A stretch of 64,000 nucleotides of DNA from Picochlorum sp. 'celeri' (lineage: Eukaryota > Chlorophyta > Trebouxiophyceae), in assembly GCA_010909725.1 (NCBI GenBank), contig JAACMV010000015.1:558001-622000 (forward strand), written 5' to 3'. Positions within the stretch are counted from its first letter, which is position 1, and each line of letters opens with the position of its first letter. Below are positions 38,842 to 50,146 of this stretch, piece by piece. A program made the translations under genes and the position numbers. The notes under the pieces were generated by a model, which was given only the letters and a program-made list of their open reading frames with translations, ran no database searches and was not told the origin of the DNA.

Positions 38842-41800
38842 ATGGGGAGAGGGATTTTGAGGACGTTTCTCTTTGCTCTGTGCGTTGGCCAGGCTGTTGC
38901 AGTGCTGTTGTTTGTTCATGGTTTTCTATTGACCAGGATTCATCTCAAAGATACAAGTTTCACGGAAGATCAGGACTATGCATGTAAGAAACCGTATAAG
39001 AAGCTTGTCTGGCTGGTTGTAGATGCCCTGAGGTAGGGGTTTTGCATGAGTTTCTGCCAAATATTCTGTAGCTCAACAGAATCTGTGCTTGTTGCTCACA
39101 TGCAGGTATGATTTTGTGGTACACGATTCAAGATACCCTTGCGAAGATAACAAACAAGGTCTTGAAGGGGCTTGTGCGTACAAATATCAGATGCCGTTTC
39201 TCTCGTCATTTGTGGAAAAGCCAGGAGTTTCAAGGGTGTTCAGATATGTAGCAGATGCCCCTACAACAACAACACAGCGATTGAAATCGATGACATCAGG
39301 GAGCCTTCCAATATTCTTTGATATATCAAATGCATTTTCAGCGTCAGCAATGGATGAAGATAACCTGATTGATCAGTTTGTGTCTGCTGGAAAGAGGCTT
39401 GTCTTTATGGGGGATTCTACATGGAGTGGTCTATATCCGACACAGTTCAATGTGTCGCACCCATTTCCATGCTATAATATCATGGATTTACATACAGTGG
39501 ATGACGGAATAGGAAAGTTACTGATTCCCACGATCGAGAATGAGTCTTGGGATGTGCTGGTGGCCCACTATTTGGGAGTGGACCACGCTGGACATGCACA
39601 TGGAGTGGAGAGCGAGGCTATGATGAGCAAATTGAGACAGATTGATTCTAATGTGAAACATGTGGTGGACGTATTACGCCAAGGTTCCTATCCTGGGGGT
39701 CCTTTTGAAGATACCTTGGTACTTGTTGGAGGAGATCATGGTCAGACTCTTACAGGGGATCACGGAGGAGGCAGTCCTGAAGAAGTAGACAGTGCTCTCA
39801 TTGCGATAGATATAAATGCATATAGAGATGAAGGTGATGGATCTGTGGAGAAGCAGCAGTGTGAGAAAGATTGCTCATGCGGTCAAGATGGAAATCAGTG
39901 TGTGGAGGATTTAATGCAGATTGACCTTGTTCCCACTCTTGCGGGACTCATGCGGATTCCAATACCGTTCATAAATTTAGGAAAGGTTTCGAAGCAGTTG
40001 TGGTCATTAGCTGGGCCAGCAAGATGTGGTGTCTCCTCATATGAACAGATTTTGAGAGAAAATTCCAAGCAAGTATTCCAGTATCTGACAACATATGCTG
40101 GTATGCCTGGCGCAAGATTTCCAGATACGGATTTGAAGCGGCTGAGCAAAGCTTATAACTCGCTAAACGATGATGAAGAATCTCACACAGAGTTTTTGAT
40201 CATGACGGAAAAACTTGCACGAAGTGCCTGGACTCAATTTCATGATGGTTGGATGATCGGCGGCGGTCTTTTGTACCTCGTGATCGTCATTTTTATTGGA
40301 TCAGTGTTAGTTCAGATCATACAGAACATGGAAAGACGGGTTTCAAACGGTCAGATTGAGAATACTGTATCAGGTAGGGCAACACTTGTCTGGATGGCCA
40401 ACCTTGTGCATCCAGCTGGAATATTTTCCTTTTTCTTTCTTTTGAACGAAGGATGGTGTATCAGTTATTTATTTGCTGCGCTTGTGCTGCTTGTGACGAT
40501 ACTTGAGATCGTGATGAGAAGAGCACATGTGCTGCACCTTGTGAAGGGAGCTCTCATGTCTGTAGTATCCTGCTTCATTGTATCCAAATATGGGATCCAG
40601 ACGCACAGTGGTTTTGGATTTTGGCAGCGATTGACTCAACATGAATCTTCTGAAAGCCATGCACTGGAGAGTAGCGATGCTTCGTGGGTATACCCAGCGT
40701 GGCTACCACAAGCAAAAGACTTGACACATGCTATTGACCCCCATGATATCTCCTTCCTTCTCCAGTATGCCATCCCAATGTGTCTTTTAGTCTATATTTC
40801 ATCAAAAAAATTCAAAGAGTGCAGGCATGCATCCTCTCAAACGATTTTCAGGTGAGTCATTTGGTATAATTTTTTGCAAACCTCTTTGAGGTGAGGGCAA
40901 ACTCAAAACACCATTTGCTTTGCTTCCTTCAGGCTCTTCACATACATCGGATTTACATGCTGCACTGTTTTCCATTATGTTCTTCACAACAACAAAGGAG
41001 AAGAGGAAGCACTCAGAGTGGAACACCTGGTGGGCAGCATTCATCCTTCTCTATCCACATATGTTCTCCCCTCACCCCTCATCCAACTGCCTCTGAACAT
41101 TGTATTGCCAAACATATGCTTTGGAAGCATTCTCATTGTGATCATGTATTCCATCATCCAGCGTATCAGAGGATGCATCAGCTTTACAGATGCCTCGACA
41201 GCCTTGTGCACTGTCCTGGTTCAGCTTGCCCTGCTCATATCCCCTGTGGCGACACCTCTGATTGCTCTGGGGATCCTCGCACAAATCTATGGACTATTGA
41301 CTTTATTCAGACAGAATGACGCAAAACCTATTGATTGGATCTCCACCTGCGGATCTCTGGCACTAGTACAGTCTCAGTCATTTTTTGTCACCGGCCACCT
41401 CTGTGAGTTCTCAGGCTTGCTCTATACAGCTGCTTTTGTAGGTCAAACTGACTATAATCTACTTCGATCTGGATTGCTTCTTGGATTTGACACGTGCGGA
41501 TGGATGATTGTCACAATATTATTGGCCTGTATCCTGGCGCCTCAGCACACTGCAGACAGCACAAAAAAACAGCACACTAGTCATCAGCAATACATGACGA
41601 GCGCCAGACCTGCTCTCTCCATCAGATATATATTCATAGATCTGCCAGGTATAGTTGCATCCCACGTATCCGGACAATCACCAGTACAAGGCACACTAGC
41701 ACTCTTTGGATTCATGAGATCACTCGTCTGCTTCTGCTCCATGATCAGTGCCGGGATCCAAAAGCGCCATTTATACGCCTGGGCGCTCTTTGCCCCCAAA

Positions 41801-41869
41801 TTTGTATTTGAAGTATACTTTTTGTCGATTACCTACCTGACATTGCTTGTTATGAGTGTGTTGGTGTAA
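38842..41869 (+). CDS. PIGO: GPI ethanolamine phosphate transferase 3 (PIG-O), three exons
   Basis: Exons are 38842..39032, 39106..40851 and 40933..41869, with introns of 73 and 81 nt, both phase 2 (GTAGGGGT..ACATGCAG; GTGAGTCA..CCTTCAG). The product is 957 aa. PIG-O adds ethanolamine phosphate to the third mannose of the GPI precursor on the ER lumen side. The alkaline-phosphatase-like domain has VVDALRYDFVV, PTTTTQRLKSMTSGSLP, DEDNLIDQF, VAHYLGVDHAGHAHG and GGDHGQTLTGDHGGGSPEE, which hold the metal ligands. An N-terminal anchor (FALCVGQAVAVLLFVHGFLL) and many C-terminal membrane segments complete the family layout. Exon 1 ends inside the conserved VVDALR motif, confirming the splice. Confidence 0.95.
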
Positions 41870-41954
41870 TCTTTCAGTTCTTGTTGACGATTACACTTTT
41901 GTAAGAAACCGTGAGTAGATAACCCCCATAAACAAAATATTTCAATGCTATAGA

Positions 41955-44695
41955 ATGGATATATCGACGAAAATAGCAGGCCTTGCGAAGAGGTTGCCGG
42001 CAGCGACCTTTAGCGGTGATTTTGAGTTTCTTGTCAGGTCGATTGGAGAGGCAAAATCAAAGGCTGAGGAGGATGACCTGGTGAAGAGAATGATTGAAAT
42101 ATGCAAAAGTAAGATTAAGGCCGGATTTTCGAGTAAGGCTCAGAATGCGAGGGCCATGAAGGATTTTCTAGTCTACCTCTTGTATATTAACATGTTGGGT
42201 CACGACACATCCTGGGCGCTTCCAACGGTTATACAACTGTGTGGTAATAAGAATTTACAAGTAAAAAAGGTGGGTTGGTAGTGCTATGGTCGTTACACTG
42301 TGGATTCCAGGACTGAGTGACACTGTGTGTTCTTTTGTTGTAGACTGGGTACCTGACTGCGTCTCTTCTGATCGATCCTGCGAGCGAGTTGACGATTCTT
42401 TTGACAGCAACGATTCAAGCGGATTTGAAGAGTGACAATTTTTTGACCATCTGCACGGCGTTGCATGCAATTCCCACCATTGCCAATGCTGAGCTTGCGA
42501 ATATATTCCTGCCTGAAGTTGTGGGTTTAGTGAAACATGATCGTGATCAGGTGAAGAAGAGAGCCTTGATTACCCTTCATAGTCTTCTTTTGGTGGACCC
42601 TTCCATAGGGGATGACATTGGCCAAGTCTTTGTAGAGAAATTGGGGTATAAGGAACCAGCAGTGATGTTTGCTGTGTTGCCAGGGCTCTATGATTTGATC
42701 AAGCTGAATCCCAAGCCATATCAAGGCTTGGTACATTATTTTACTAATATATTGAAGCAGGCGTCGGAAGGAAAGCTTGGTAGGAGTTGGGTGGTTCACA
42801 GAGCCCCAGCACCTTTCCTCCAAATCACCTTGTTACGCTTGTTGGGACTTCTTGGGGCGGACAACCCTCAGGTGAGCAGTGATATGCAAGTTATACTAGT
42901 GGATGTGTGGAAGAGAGCACAAGCGCTCATGAGTCAAGCAGGGAATGCGATTCTTTTTGAATGCATGAAAACAGCAACCACGATTGTACCATCAGATACC
43001 CTGTACAGTTTATGTTTAGATACCGCGGCTGTGTTCCTGAATAGCACAGATAATAACTTAAAATGCGCTGGTATAGAGATATTGAGTAGGATGATTCGGG
43101 ATGGGGATGCTGGAAAAGTACAGCAGCATCAAATGGCCATTGTTGAAGCACTACGCTCCCCTGATGTCACCTTAAAGGGTAGGACGGTGGATTTGATCTT
43201 TCAGATGACGACGCCTAGCAACATAACCGTTGTTCTAGGAGAAGTGCTTGAGTTCATTGGCGATGACTCCATCGATGAAGAGACTAGAAAGTCTGCTGCC
43301 TCCTCTCTCCTACATGTAGCAGAAAAATTTGCCCCATCCCTGTCCTGGTTTGTTGATTCTATTACGAATTTACTAAAGCAGTGTGGAAATTTATCTCCAG
43401 TGGAAGCAGAGCATTCTTTGATTCGTGCACTCAAGGATGGTAGTGGAGGCACAGATCCTGCTGCAGACCTCATGCTTCGAAACAAAACCACCCATACATA
43501 CTCTGAGATGCTTTCGGGGAAAAAGCTGCCAGCACCCCTTATGAAAGTCATATGTTGGACCCTAGGAGAATATGGCATTGATGCTGGATTGCCAGCCGAG
43601 TCTGTTTGCTCTACGCTCACTGACATTTTGGAATCACACACGAGCTCTGCTGCTCTCTCGGAAACCTGTATCATGGCACTGTCAAAGATTAGCATTCGTA
43701 CGGAAAGAGGACTTTCCGAAGAAACACTGGCATTGCTGCGGTCCCTCAGCTCGTCAGAAGTTTTACCAGTCAGGCAAGCTGCCTTTGAAGCCTGTTCTGT
43801 GGCCGAGAAGCGGTCTCAGCTACAGAGCAAAGCCCCGTTTCGCCCACTGCCTGGGAGATCTTTTTCTTTCTTGGATGATATATCCAATGTAGCAATTCGA
43901 GAAGGGGCTGCGGAGTACTTGAGCAGAGAGCAGAGAGAATCTATGGGCATGATGCATGATGCCACCAGAGTTGTCAAACCCTTTCAGAGGGACCTCAAAT
44001 TTGAGGCATATGAACGACAAGAAGCCCAGAAAACAGTCGGGGGACAAGTTGAAAATCCTCAGGTACACCAGGTGGATGATTTACTTGGAGACCTTGTCAT
44101 TGGTGGTGACTCTAGGACAGGGTTGGAGGAACCTGTGCCAGAATCTAGCACAGAGACATTACATGTGGGAAGAAGTTCGAGTCAAAGGCGATGGGGTCCT
44201 ACATCTACTCCTTCACCATCATCAAAATTGAATGTTCCAGGAGTCGAGCGACAGCATCACGCAAAAGATACAACCTCAACACCAATCTACACATCCCCTT
44301 CAATGCCTCAGCAACGTGTAGATCCACAGCAGGAGCTCCTTGCTGCCTCTCTCTTCGGAACTGGAACTGGACCCACAGCGTCAGTTGGAATAAATCTATC
44401 ATCCAAAATCCAGCCGAGTGTCGACTCAAAGGATCTTCTGGACCTTGGAGTAGATGAGCATACTGCTCCACAACAGCAGACAGGGACAACCCAGGGTGAT
44501 GCCAGCCTTCTCGACCTACTCGGGGATGATTCTGCGCTACCAGCGACATCTGCACCGCAAAATCAAAGCAATGAGATGGACATGTTCGCATCGTTTGAGA
44601 CAGATACCCTGCCAATAGACGAACCAGCCCATCCACCAGCGCGCCCTTCTACCCAGGAGTCGACCCCAGATCCATTCAAAGGACTTTTGGATTAA
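41955..44695 (+). CDS. AP4E1: AP-4 complex subunit epsilon, two exons
   Basis: Exons are 41955..42269 and 42344..44695; the 74-nt phase-0 intron (GTGGGTTG..TTGTAG) separates KNLQVKK from TGYLTASLLI. The product is 888 aa. The adaptin N-terminal solenoid is complete; EFLVRSIGEAKSKAEEDDLV and IQADLKSDNFLTICTALHAI, with APAPFLQITLLRLLGLLG and SQAGNAILFECM, match epsilon better than AP-1 gamma. AP-4 sorts cargo at the trans-Golgi network, including vacuolar sorting receptors in plants. After about residue 600 comes a low-complexity hinge with DLLGDL, DLLDLG and SLLDLLGDD motifs resembling clathrin or accessory-protein boxes. No clear ear domain follows, so the appendage may be missing or diverged. 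Confidence 0.88.
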
Positions 44696-44815
44696 AACCC
44701 TGTCGGTACTTGAAATGTAAACAAATTATATTTATATTTGTATTATTGTGAACCAAATAGGGCGTATTATTGCCACAAGACAAACTACAGAAGGAACCAA
44801 GGAGAGTTTCCGACA

Positions 44816-46558
44816 ATGTCTCAGTCAGACGAGTCCGAGGAGGTTTGTTCTTCATTGGGTTGAACCGTACCTTGCTTATGTTTCATAGCATTATTGGGTA
44901 TCTAAATATGCAGGAATTTGTCCCCCGAACGCGGGACACGAGCACCCCCGTGACCCTAGAAAGGTTTTTCAGGTACTTTTTTTTGTACTTTTTTGCTTTG
45001 CTCCAGCGTGGTGTGACATGGCTGACGTGTACCTCTTGTTCTCTCCAGGATCCTAGGAGCTGCTGGATCTCAAGTATATCTACACCAAGGAGATGCTGAA
45101 TCCAACGACGACTTGATTGAACAGCTGGTTTCAGACGGTGCAATTCATGATGACAGGATTAAGACTGCCATGTTGGCCTGCGATAGGAGAAGATTCGTCC
45201 CTTTGCAGTACAAGGATATGGCATATGTTGATCAACCGATTCATGTTGCAGAGTGGGACAGCAATATTAGTGCTCCTCATATTTATACAACATTTCTCAA
45301 TGAGTTGGAGATTCGAGAGGGAATGGCAATTGTGGATATTGGAAGTGGTTCCGGAATTTCAACTGCGTACTGTGCAATGATGGCAGGCAAGACGGGTCAT
45401 GTCACTGGTATAGACATTAACAAGCGATGCGTTGATTGGTCGATAAATGTATTGAATGAGTTGCATGCATCCTCAGAACCATTTCGGTCAACTGCTGCCC
45501 CAACGCGGATTGTGCATAAGGATGCATTCATTGCATGTTATGAGGAGGAATTTAAGGGGAAATATGATAGAGTATTTGTAGGGGCATCTTGCCCAAGAGC
45601 AAGGGCACATTCTTTCTTTCAGTTCCTAAAACCTGAAGGAGGCAAAGTTGTCATACCTATTGCTCCAAGTGAATTGTCGCTCATTGAGCTGGTTCCGGAG
45701 AGCACGCCGTGTATATCTGAGATTGCAAAAGTTAGATTTACCAGCCTTGACTTACCATCGGAAATAGATGTGATGCAAGCTGTGTTGAAATCGAGACGAA
45801 AGGAAAGACTGAGGATTGTTCAGATGCCTTCTACATATGAGCAAGATTTGGTTAATATTGAGCATGCAACGTTGCTTGCACATTATGATACCATTTCTTC
45901 GTCCCCAGAAGATGTTATTGAAGGCTTTCCGAGTACGTCTCCCAAAGCTAGTAGCGTGCTATCGAATCTGGGGAAGAGAGACTGTGTGTTGAAGGGTTGC
46001 GGGTGGACCCTCCATGTGCATTCAGTTGTGTTGAAAAATCGTAGCGCATACTTCAAAGCAAAATCGGAGAGTGGAATGAAAGACTCTTCTCTTTCGATAG
46101 TAACGGTTCCTGATCATTTCAATGAAGACACTGCAAAGGTTCTTTTTTATGATTACATGTACTATGATGTTCTCAATGTGCGTTCAGAGCAGGCACTGCA
46201 GGTGTGTGAGATGGCTGATTACTACGGAGTCCCCAGGATGGTGAATTATTGTGAACATGTTCTCGCTGATATATTGAAGAAAGCAGATATATCCGAAAGG
46301 CATATTCGTGAGTGCTGTGATGTTGCAATCAATTTATTCATCATGGGGCAAGCTCTCTCCTTGGGCCAGCTGACAACTGTGTCCTTGGATTTCCTTGCGA
46401 CACACTTTGAGTTGGTGAAAGAATCCGAAAGCTTCAGATCATTGGATGCTGGGCATATTGTATTGATTGCCGAAGAAGCTCACAATCAGGTTTTAGAAAT
46501 GAAGTCAATCATGCAGGAGTTGAGAGCATCAGCTTCATATGCAAAACAAGAATCTTAA
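44816..46558 (+). CDS. Protein-L-isoaspartate methyltransferase fused to a BTB domain, three exons
   Basis: Exons are 44816..44842, 44914..44963 and 45049..46558; introns are 71 nt (phase 0) and 85 nt (phase 2). The product is 528 aa. Residues ~35-245 form a PCMT/PIMT domain: RRRFVPLQYKDMAYVDQPI, ISAPHIYTTFLNELE, SAM motif AIVDIGSGSGISTAYCA and YDRVFVGASCPRAR. This family repairs isoaspartyl residues. Residues ~320-420 look like a BTB/POZ domain (LHVHSVVLKNRSAYFKA, VLFYDYMYYDVLNV, ALQVCEMADYYGVPRMVNYC) with a BACK-like helical end. BTB proteins commonly serve as CUL3 adaptors. Exon 1 encodes only MSQSDESEE. The first two exons rest on splice phase and should be checked; the fusion itself lies within one exon and is not an assembly inference. 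Confidence 0.85.
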
Positions 46559-46632
46559 AGTATTTCTCATGTATATGTATGACAAGACACGGATTCCATT
46601 TTACATTCCATGATACAACTATTGTAAAACAA

Positions 46633-48683
46633 TCAATTATTCTTCCTTCGTCCACCCCGTGCCTTCATTTTCAACAGAACCTGCGTTGTTGAATCAATGT
46701 TGTAATGTGCTAATGAAAACGCGTCCTTGAGAGGACCAATTTCTTGTCTTTGAAGCTTGAATTTGTTTTGTCCGATACCCAAGACTTCGGCAATTTTGTG
46801 CCCCAGAGCCTGAACTCGTTCTCTAACAGAACCCAATTCTACTTGCAGAACCTGGCCATTCAAAAGATCATTTTTCTCATCATCTGGACACTGGATTTGC
46901 ACTGTAATGGGTCCTTGATGAGCTTCTGCAAATTCGTCTTCGTCCATCAGAACGAGAGTACCTGAAGTCTTTTGACGCTTGCTTGCTTGTTCCTCATTGT
47001 CATCCTCACCTGCGTTGGCAGACCCTCCTGTTGGAGGAGGCACTGGAGGTGGGGGGATGGATGATGGGGGTGGCACTGGAGGCGGGGGAATGGATGAAGG
47101 AGGTGGCACTGGAGGTGGAGGAATGGATGGGTTTGGCATTGATGGTGGTGGTGGAACAGGCTGTGAAGGAGCTGTAGGAGCAGAAACAGGTGGCTGCACC
47201 CTATCATGCATTTGCTTCCCTAGTGCATCCTCTAAAGTTGAGCTATTTCCAAATACATCAGGCTTTGTTCTCGCCAATAAAGACAGATTTCTACTGATCT
47301 CGTCATCGCTGGCTTTTGCAGTTTCTTTAATCTTGGATAGCATGGCTTCCTTTTGAGTTTTCCATTTTGGATCTATCAGAGAAACTCTCATATGCTCTGC
47401 CATATCTTCCAAAGGCACCAGCTCTCCCGTGATTGGCGAGATGACAAATTTGGTTGGATCGTATCCAGTCTGTGCCACTGTATCTTGGCGCTTATAATTC
47501 TTGACCACTTTGATTGTACCTGGCCCTTCATCATCACTACCCTGCACTTCAACATCCTCTACATGAGGAGGAGGAATAGCCCGTTGACCTTGTGCAATAA
47601 GCTCGGCTTCTTCCTCATCCATTTTCACAGGTGCCTCTTGCTCCTGGAATTGGATATCCCTTGCAAGCCTCATGGCATCTTGTAGTGTAATGGGAGGAGG
47701 CAAGCCTTGTTCTTCACCCTCATCAAAATTGATAGTCTCCACAATAACAAAATCGTGCCAGTCCGTCGAAAGCATTGCAATACGTTCTGCCTCCTCGGCC
47801 TCTTTCCTCTCCTTCTCTTCCTTGTCTTGAATTCTCTCAAACTCCAAGCGCTTCAAAGCCCTGTTCAAACAATGCATTCTGCTCAACTGATCCTTTTTTA
47901 GCTTTGGAAGAAGATCTTTTGGTGGCATCAAAACCTTGGAGTAGCTGTCACACATCTTTGTGAAAAAACGAAACAAGGAATGCGTGGGCTTTAGAAAATT
48001 ATATTGGGGATTTGCATGCTCCCTGGATGACAAGCCTGTCAGGAAAGACTTGCCGTTTCGGGCAACAAACTGAGCTGTTATCTTCATCAAATCCAAATCC
48101 TCAGTTGTAATACCATCTGGCACGTGTATTGTGTAGAATTCATCCTCTGGTGGCTCCACTGGCTGAATAGCTGGAAGAACAGACTTTTTTGGCGGAGGCA
48201 CCTCTGCCAAAGATGGCCTTTGCTCTTCGGCCTTTTCCGCTCGTTCTTCCTCATCTGGTGATCTAATTTTCTCTATCTGCCGCTTGTAATATGCATTATA
48301 CGGATCTCCATCCTTTAAAAAATTGAATTTTGGATTCCCCGACTCGTTCGCTAGAATTTTCTGCTCGAATTCCTCACCTGCGAATATAAATGAGTTTAGA
48401 ATTTGATTCTATCAATATAAACAAAGAAAGATGTATCTGGAAGAGAGGAAATAAGGAGTTTCCCCCGCACAAACAAATTTTTTCGTAAAAGTCCTTCATG
48501 CCAAACACACGTACCATTCTTCGCCACAAATTGGGCTGTTTTATCTGCTATTGCTTTGATATCAGGTGGAGGAATAATGAGGCCAATCTCATGGGTTTGA
48601 GTGTCAACCTGTTCAGTTCCTGTCCCAAAGCTTGATTTCACCTCGCCCACGGGCACAACGGCACCGTTTCCAGGAGATGTCAT
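46633..48683 (-). CDS. SF3A1: Splicing factor 3A subunit 1 (SF3a120), two exons
   Basis: Exons are 48683..48515 and 48377..46633, joined by a 137-nt phase-1 intron (GTACGTGT..ATTCGCAG), giving 637 aa. SF3A1 is part of the U2 snRNP SF3a complex that helps select the branch site. SURP1 is rebuilt across the intron (DKTAQFVAKNGEEFEQKIL, NPKFNFLKDGDPYNAYYKR); SURP2 is MKITAQFVARNGKSFLTGL, NPQYNFLKPTHSLFRFF. Next come the conserved linker with DWHDFVIVETI and PITGELVPLEDMAEHMRVSL, a Pro-rich repeat (IPPPPVPPPSS, three copies) and a C-terminal ubiquitin-like domain ending in RGGRRKNN. All expected domains are present. Intron lies inside SURP1. Confidence 0.95.
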
Positions 48684-48823
48684 AGCGTACTATTCATAGA
48701 AGATGAAAAAAAATAAATAAAAAGTGGCAAGATGGGAGCACAAGTTGTTACCAAATGATCTATTTCCAATCATCATCAAGCATGCAGATGAATTCATCTC
48801 TTCGAAGAGGAGGAGCAAGATGA

Positions 48824-49972
48824 TCAAATGTAATGGTCCTGTATGTATATTGCATAGAGAATGAAGAGCAATATACTCAGGCTTCCAAGAGAGAGAACAA
48901 GCAGTATTTGAGATCCATGCTCATATGGAAAGGCATGAGGCACACGGCAGTCATGGTATTCACATAGGCCCTGCTGGAGTACCCTGCATGGGGGATCCTT
49001 TGGCGGATCAATAGTTCTGACTGCTTCCTCCTCCAGTGTGACATTCATGAGGATTGCACCAAATCGAAGTGTTGACACAGATTCGTTTGCATTACTCGCA
49101 TCGGATGATATGCAGAGGATGAAACAGACATTGCTTCCTTTGTGAAGATATGGCCTCATTGCTGTGGTGAGCCTGGATTCTCTCCAAGGAACATATTGTT
49201 TCTTTTCACCACCTGCAGAAGAAATTGATCGTATGCATTCCCTCAAAGTCATCAGGCTTTTATTAATCTGAATCCCTTCTAGCATTCCCTGACCAGATGT
49301 TCTGGCTTTTGAGCATCTCTCACAGCCAGCAAGATCAATAAACGTTAACGAGGCGGCCTGAAATCCAAGAATTCCCGAATCAAATGGCTCTATGTATATG
49401 CGAATCAGTCCGTGTGATCTGGACGAAGATTTATTGAGACCTGTCGAGCTAGATGACCTCTGAATTTGAATGTGCTGCAGGACATCTCTGAACTGGTCCA
49501 AGCTTGCAATCGGTTTCCTATTACCTTTAGAAGATCCAGATGGAACCAGATCGATCAGCTTGTCATTATACACTTCAAAGGAACCCAAGGATACCTGGTG
49601 CCCGTTTCGTAGAATATATTCCATTGCCACTTCCAAGAGACCTGGGTGCTGGCGAGACCCAAACATGGTGAAAGTTTTGCCAGAGCCGCTCTGGCCATAA
49701 CAGCATATCAAGGCCGATTTTCCCTCTTTCAAACATTCTTTTAAATAATCTTTCTCCAAAGATATGTCTTGGCTAGCCTCAACGGTGGATCTATTCGCGC
49801 CTATGACCTCAGTACACGACAAGGTATATGTACTACGGTATTCCTCCTTCTTGGTGTCTTGAGACTTGCATACATTACATGTTACTGATATTTTTGATTG
49901 ATTGAATTCAACTACAGATCCAGAAGCCGCGGGCTTGATTCTGACGAACACTTTGACGTCTGTGTTTTGCAT
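48824..49972 (-). CDS. Short kinesin motor with C-terminal membrane anchor
   Basis: 382 aa from ATG 49972 (MQNTDVKVFVRIKP, a standard motor start). The motor is complete: P-loop GQSGSGKTFTM near residue 93, switch I NKSSSRSHGL, switch II DLAGCER, and the C-terminal RESRLTTAMRPYL and STLRFGAI. The tail after the motor is only about 50 residues, Cys-rich, without coiled coil, and ends in a single hydrophobic segment (ILLVLSLGSLSILLFILYAI) followed by YIQDHYI. That is the layout of a tail-anchored protein. A single motor head could act only in clusters on a membrane, or the protein may be a tether. It does not fit any subfamily I can name; nearest motor similarity is not determinable by eye. Confidence 0.85.
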   Translation of the reverse strand: MQNTDVKVFVRIKPAASGSVVEFNQSKISVTCNVCKSQDTKKEEYRSTYTLSCTEVIGANRSTVEASQDISLEKDYLKECLKEGKSALICCYGQSGSGKTFTMFGSRQHPGLLEVAMEYILRNGHQVSLGSFEVYNDKLIDLVPSGSSKGNRKPIASLDQFRDVLQHIQIQRSSSSTGLNKSSSRSHGLIRIYIEPFDSGILGFQAASLTFIDLAGCERCSKARTSGQGMLEGIQINKSLMTLRECIRSISSAGGEKKQYVPWRESRLTTAMRPYLHKGSNVCFILCISSDASNANESVSTLRFGAILMNVTLEEEAVRTIDPPKDPPCRVLQQGLCEYHDCRVPHAFPYEHGSQILLVLSLGSLSILLFILYAIYIQDHYI

Positions 49973-50146
49973 GAGAGAGATATACTCGATATACAAAGAG
50001 GAATATCTTTTCAAGTGTCTAATCAAAGTTTTAGATATATATTAATGTATAGATGTATCTAGTAGTAAGAACCATACATATCTCCATTCTAGGATGTTGC
50101 CAACCCCTTCATGCAGGCTGCATGGCTGCCATGGTTGGTCAAGCCT

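Noticed and set aside
41955..44695. AP-1 gamma adaptin
   Set aside because: The adaptin family is right, but EFLVRSIGEAKSKAEEDDLV and the solenoid blocks fit AP-4 epsilon better.
46979..47356. Gly-rich plus-strand ORF opposite SF3A1
   Set aside because: Shadow of the Pro-rich IPPPPVPPPSS repeats of SF3A1.
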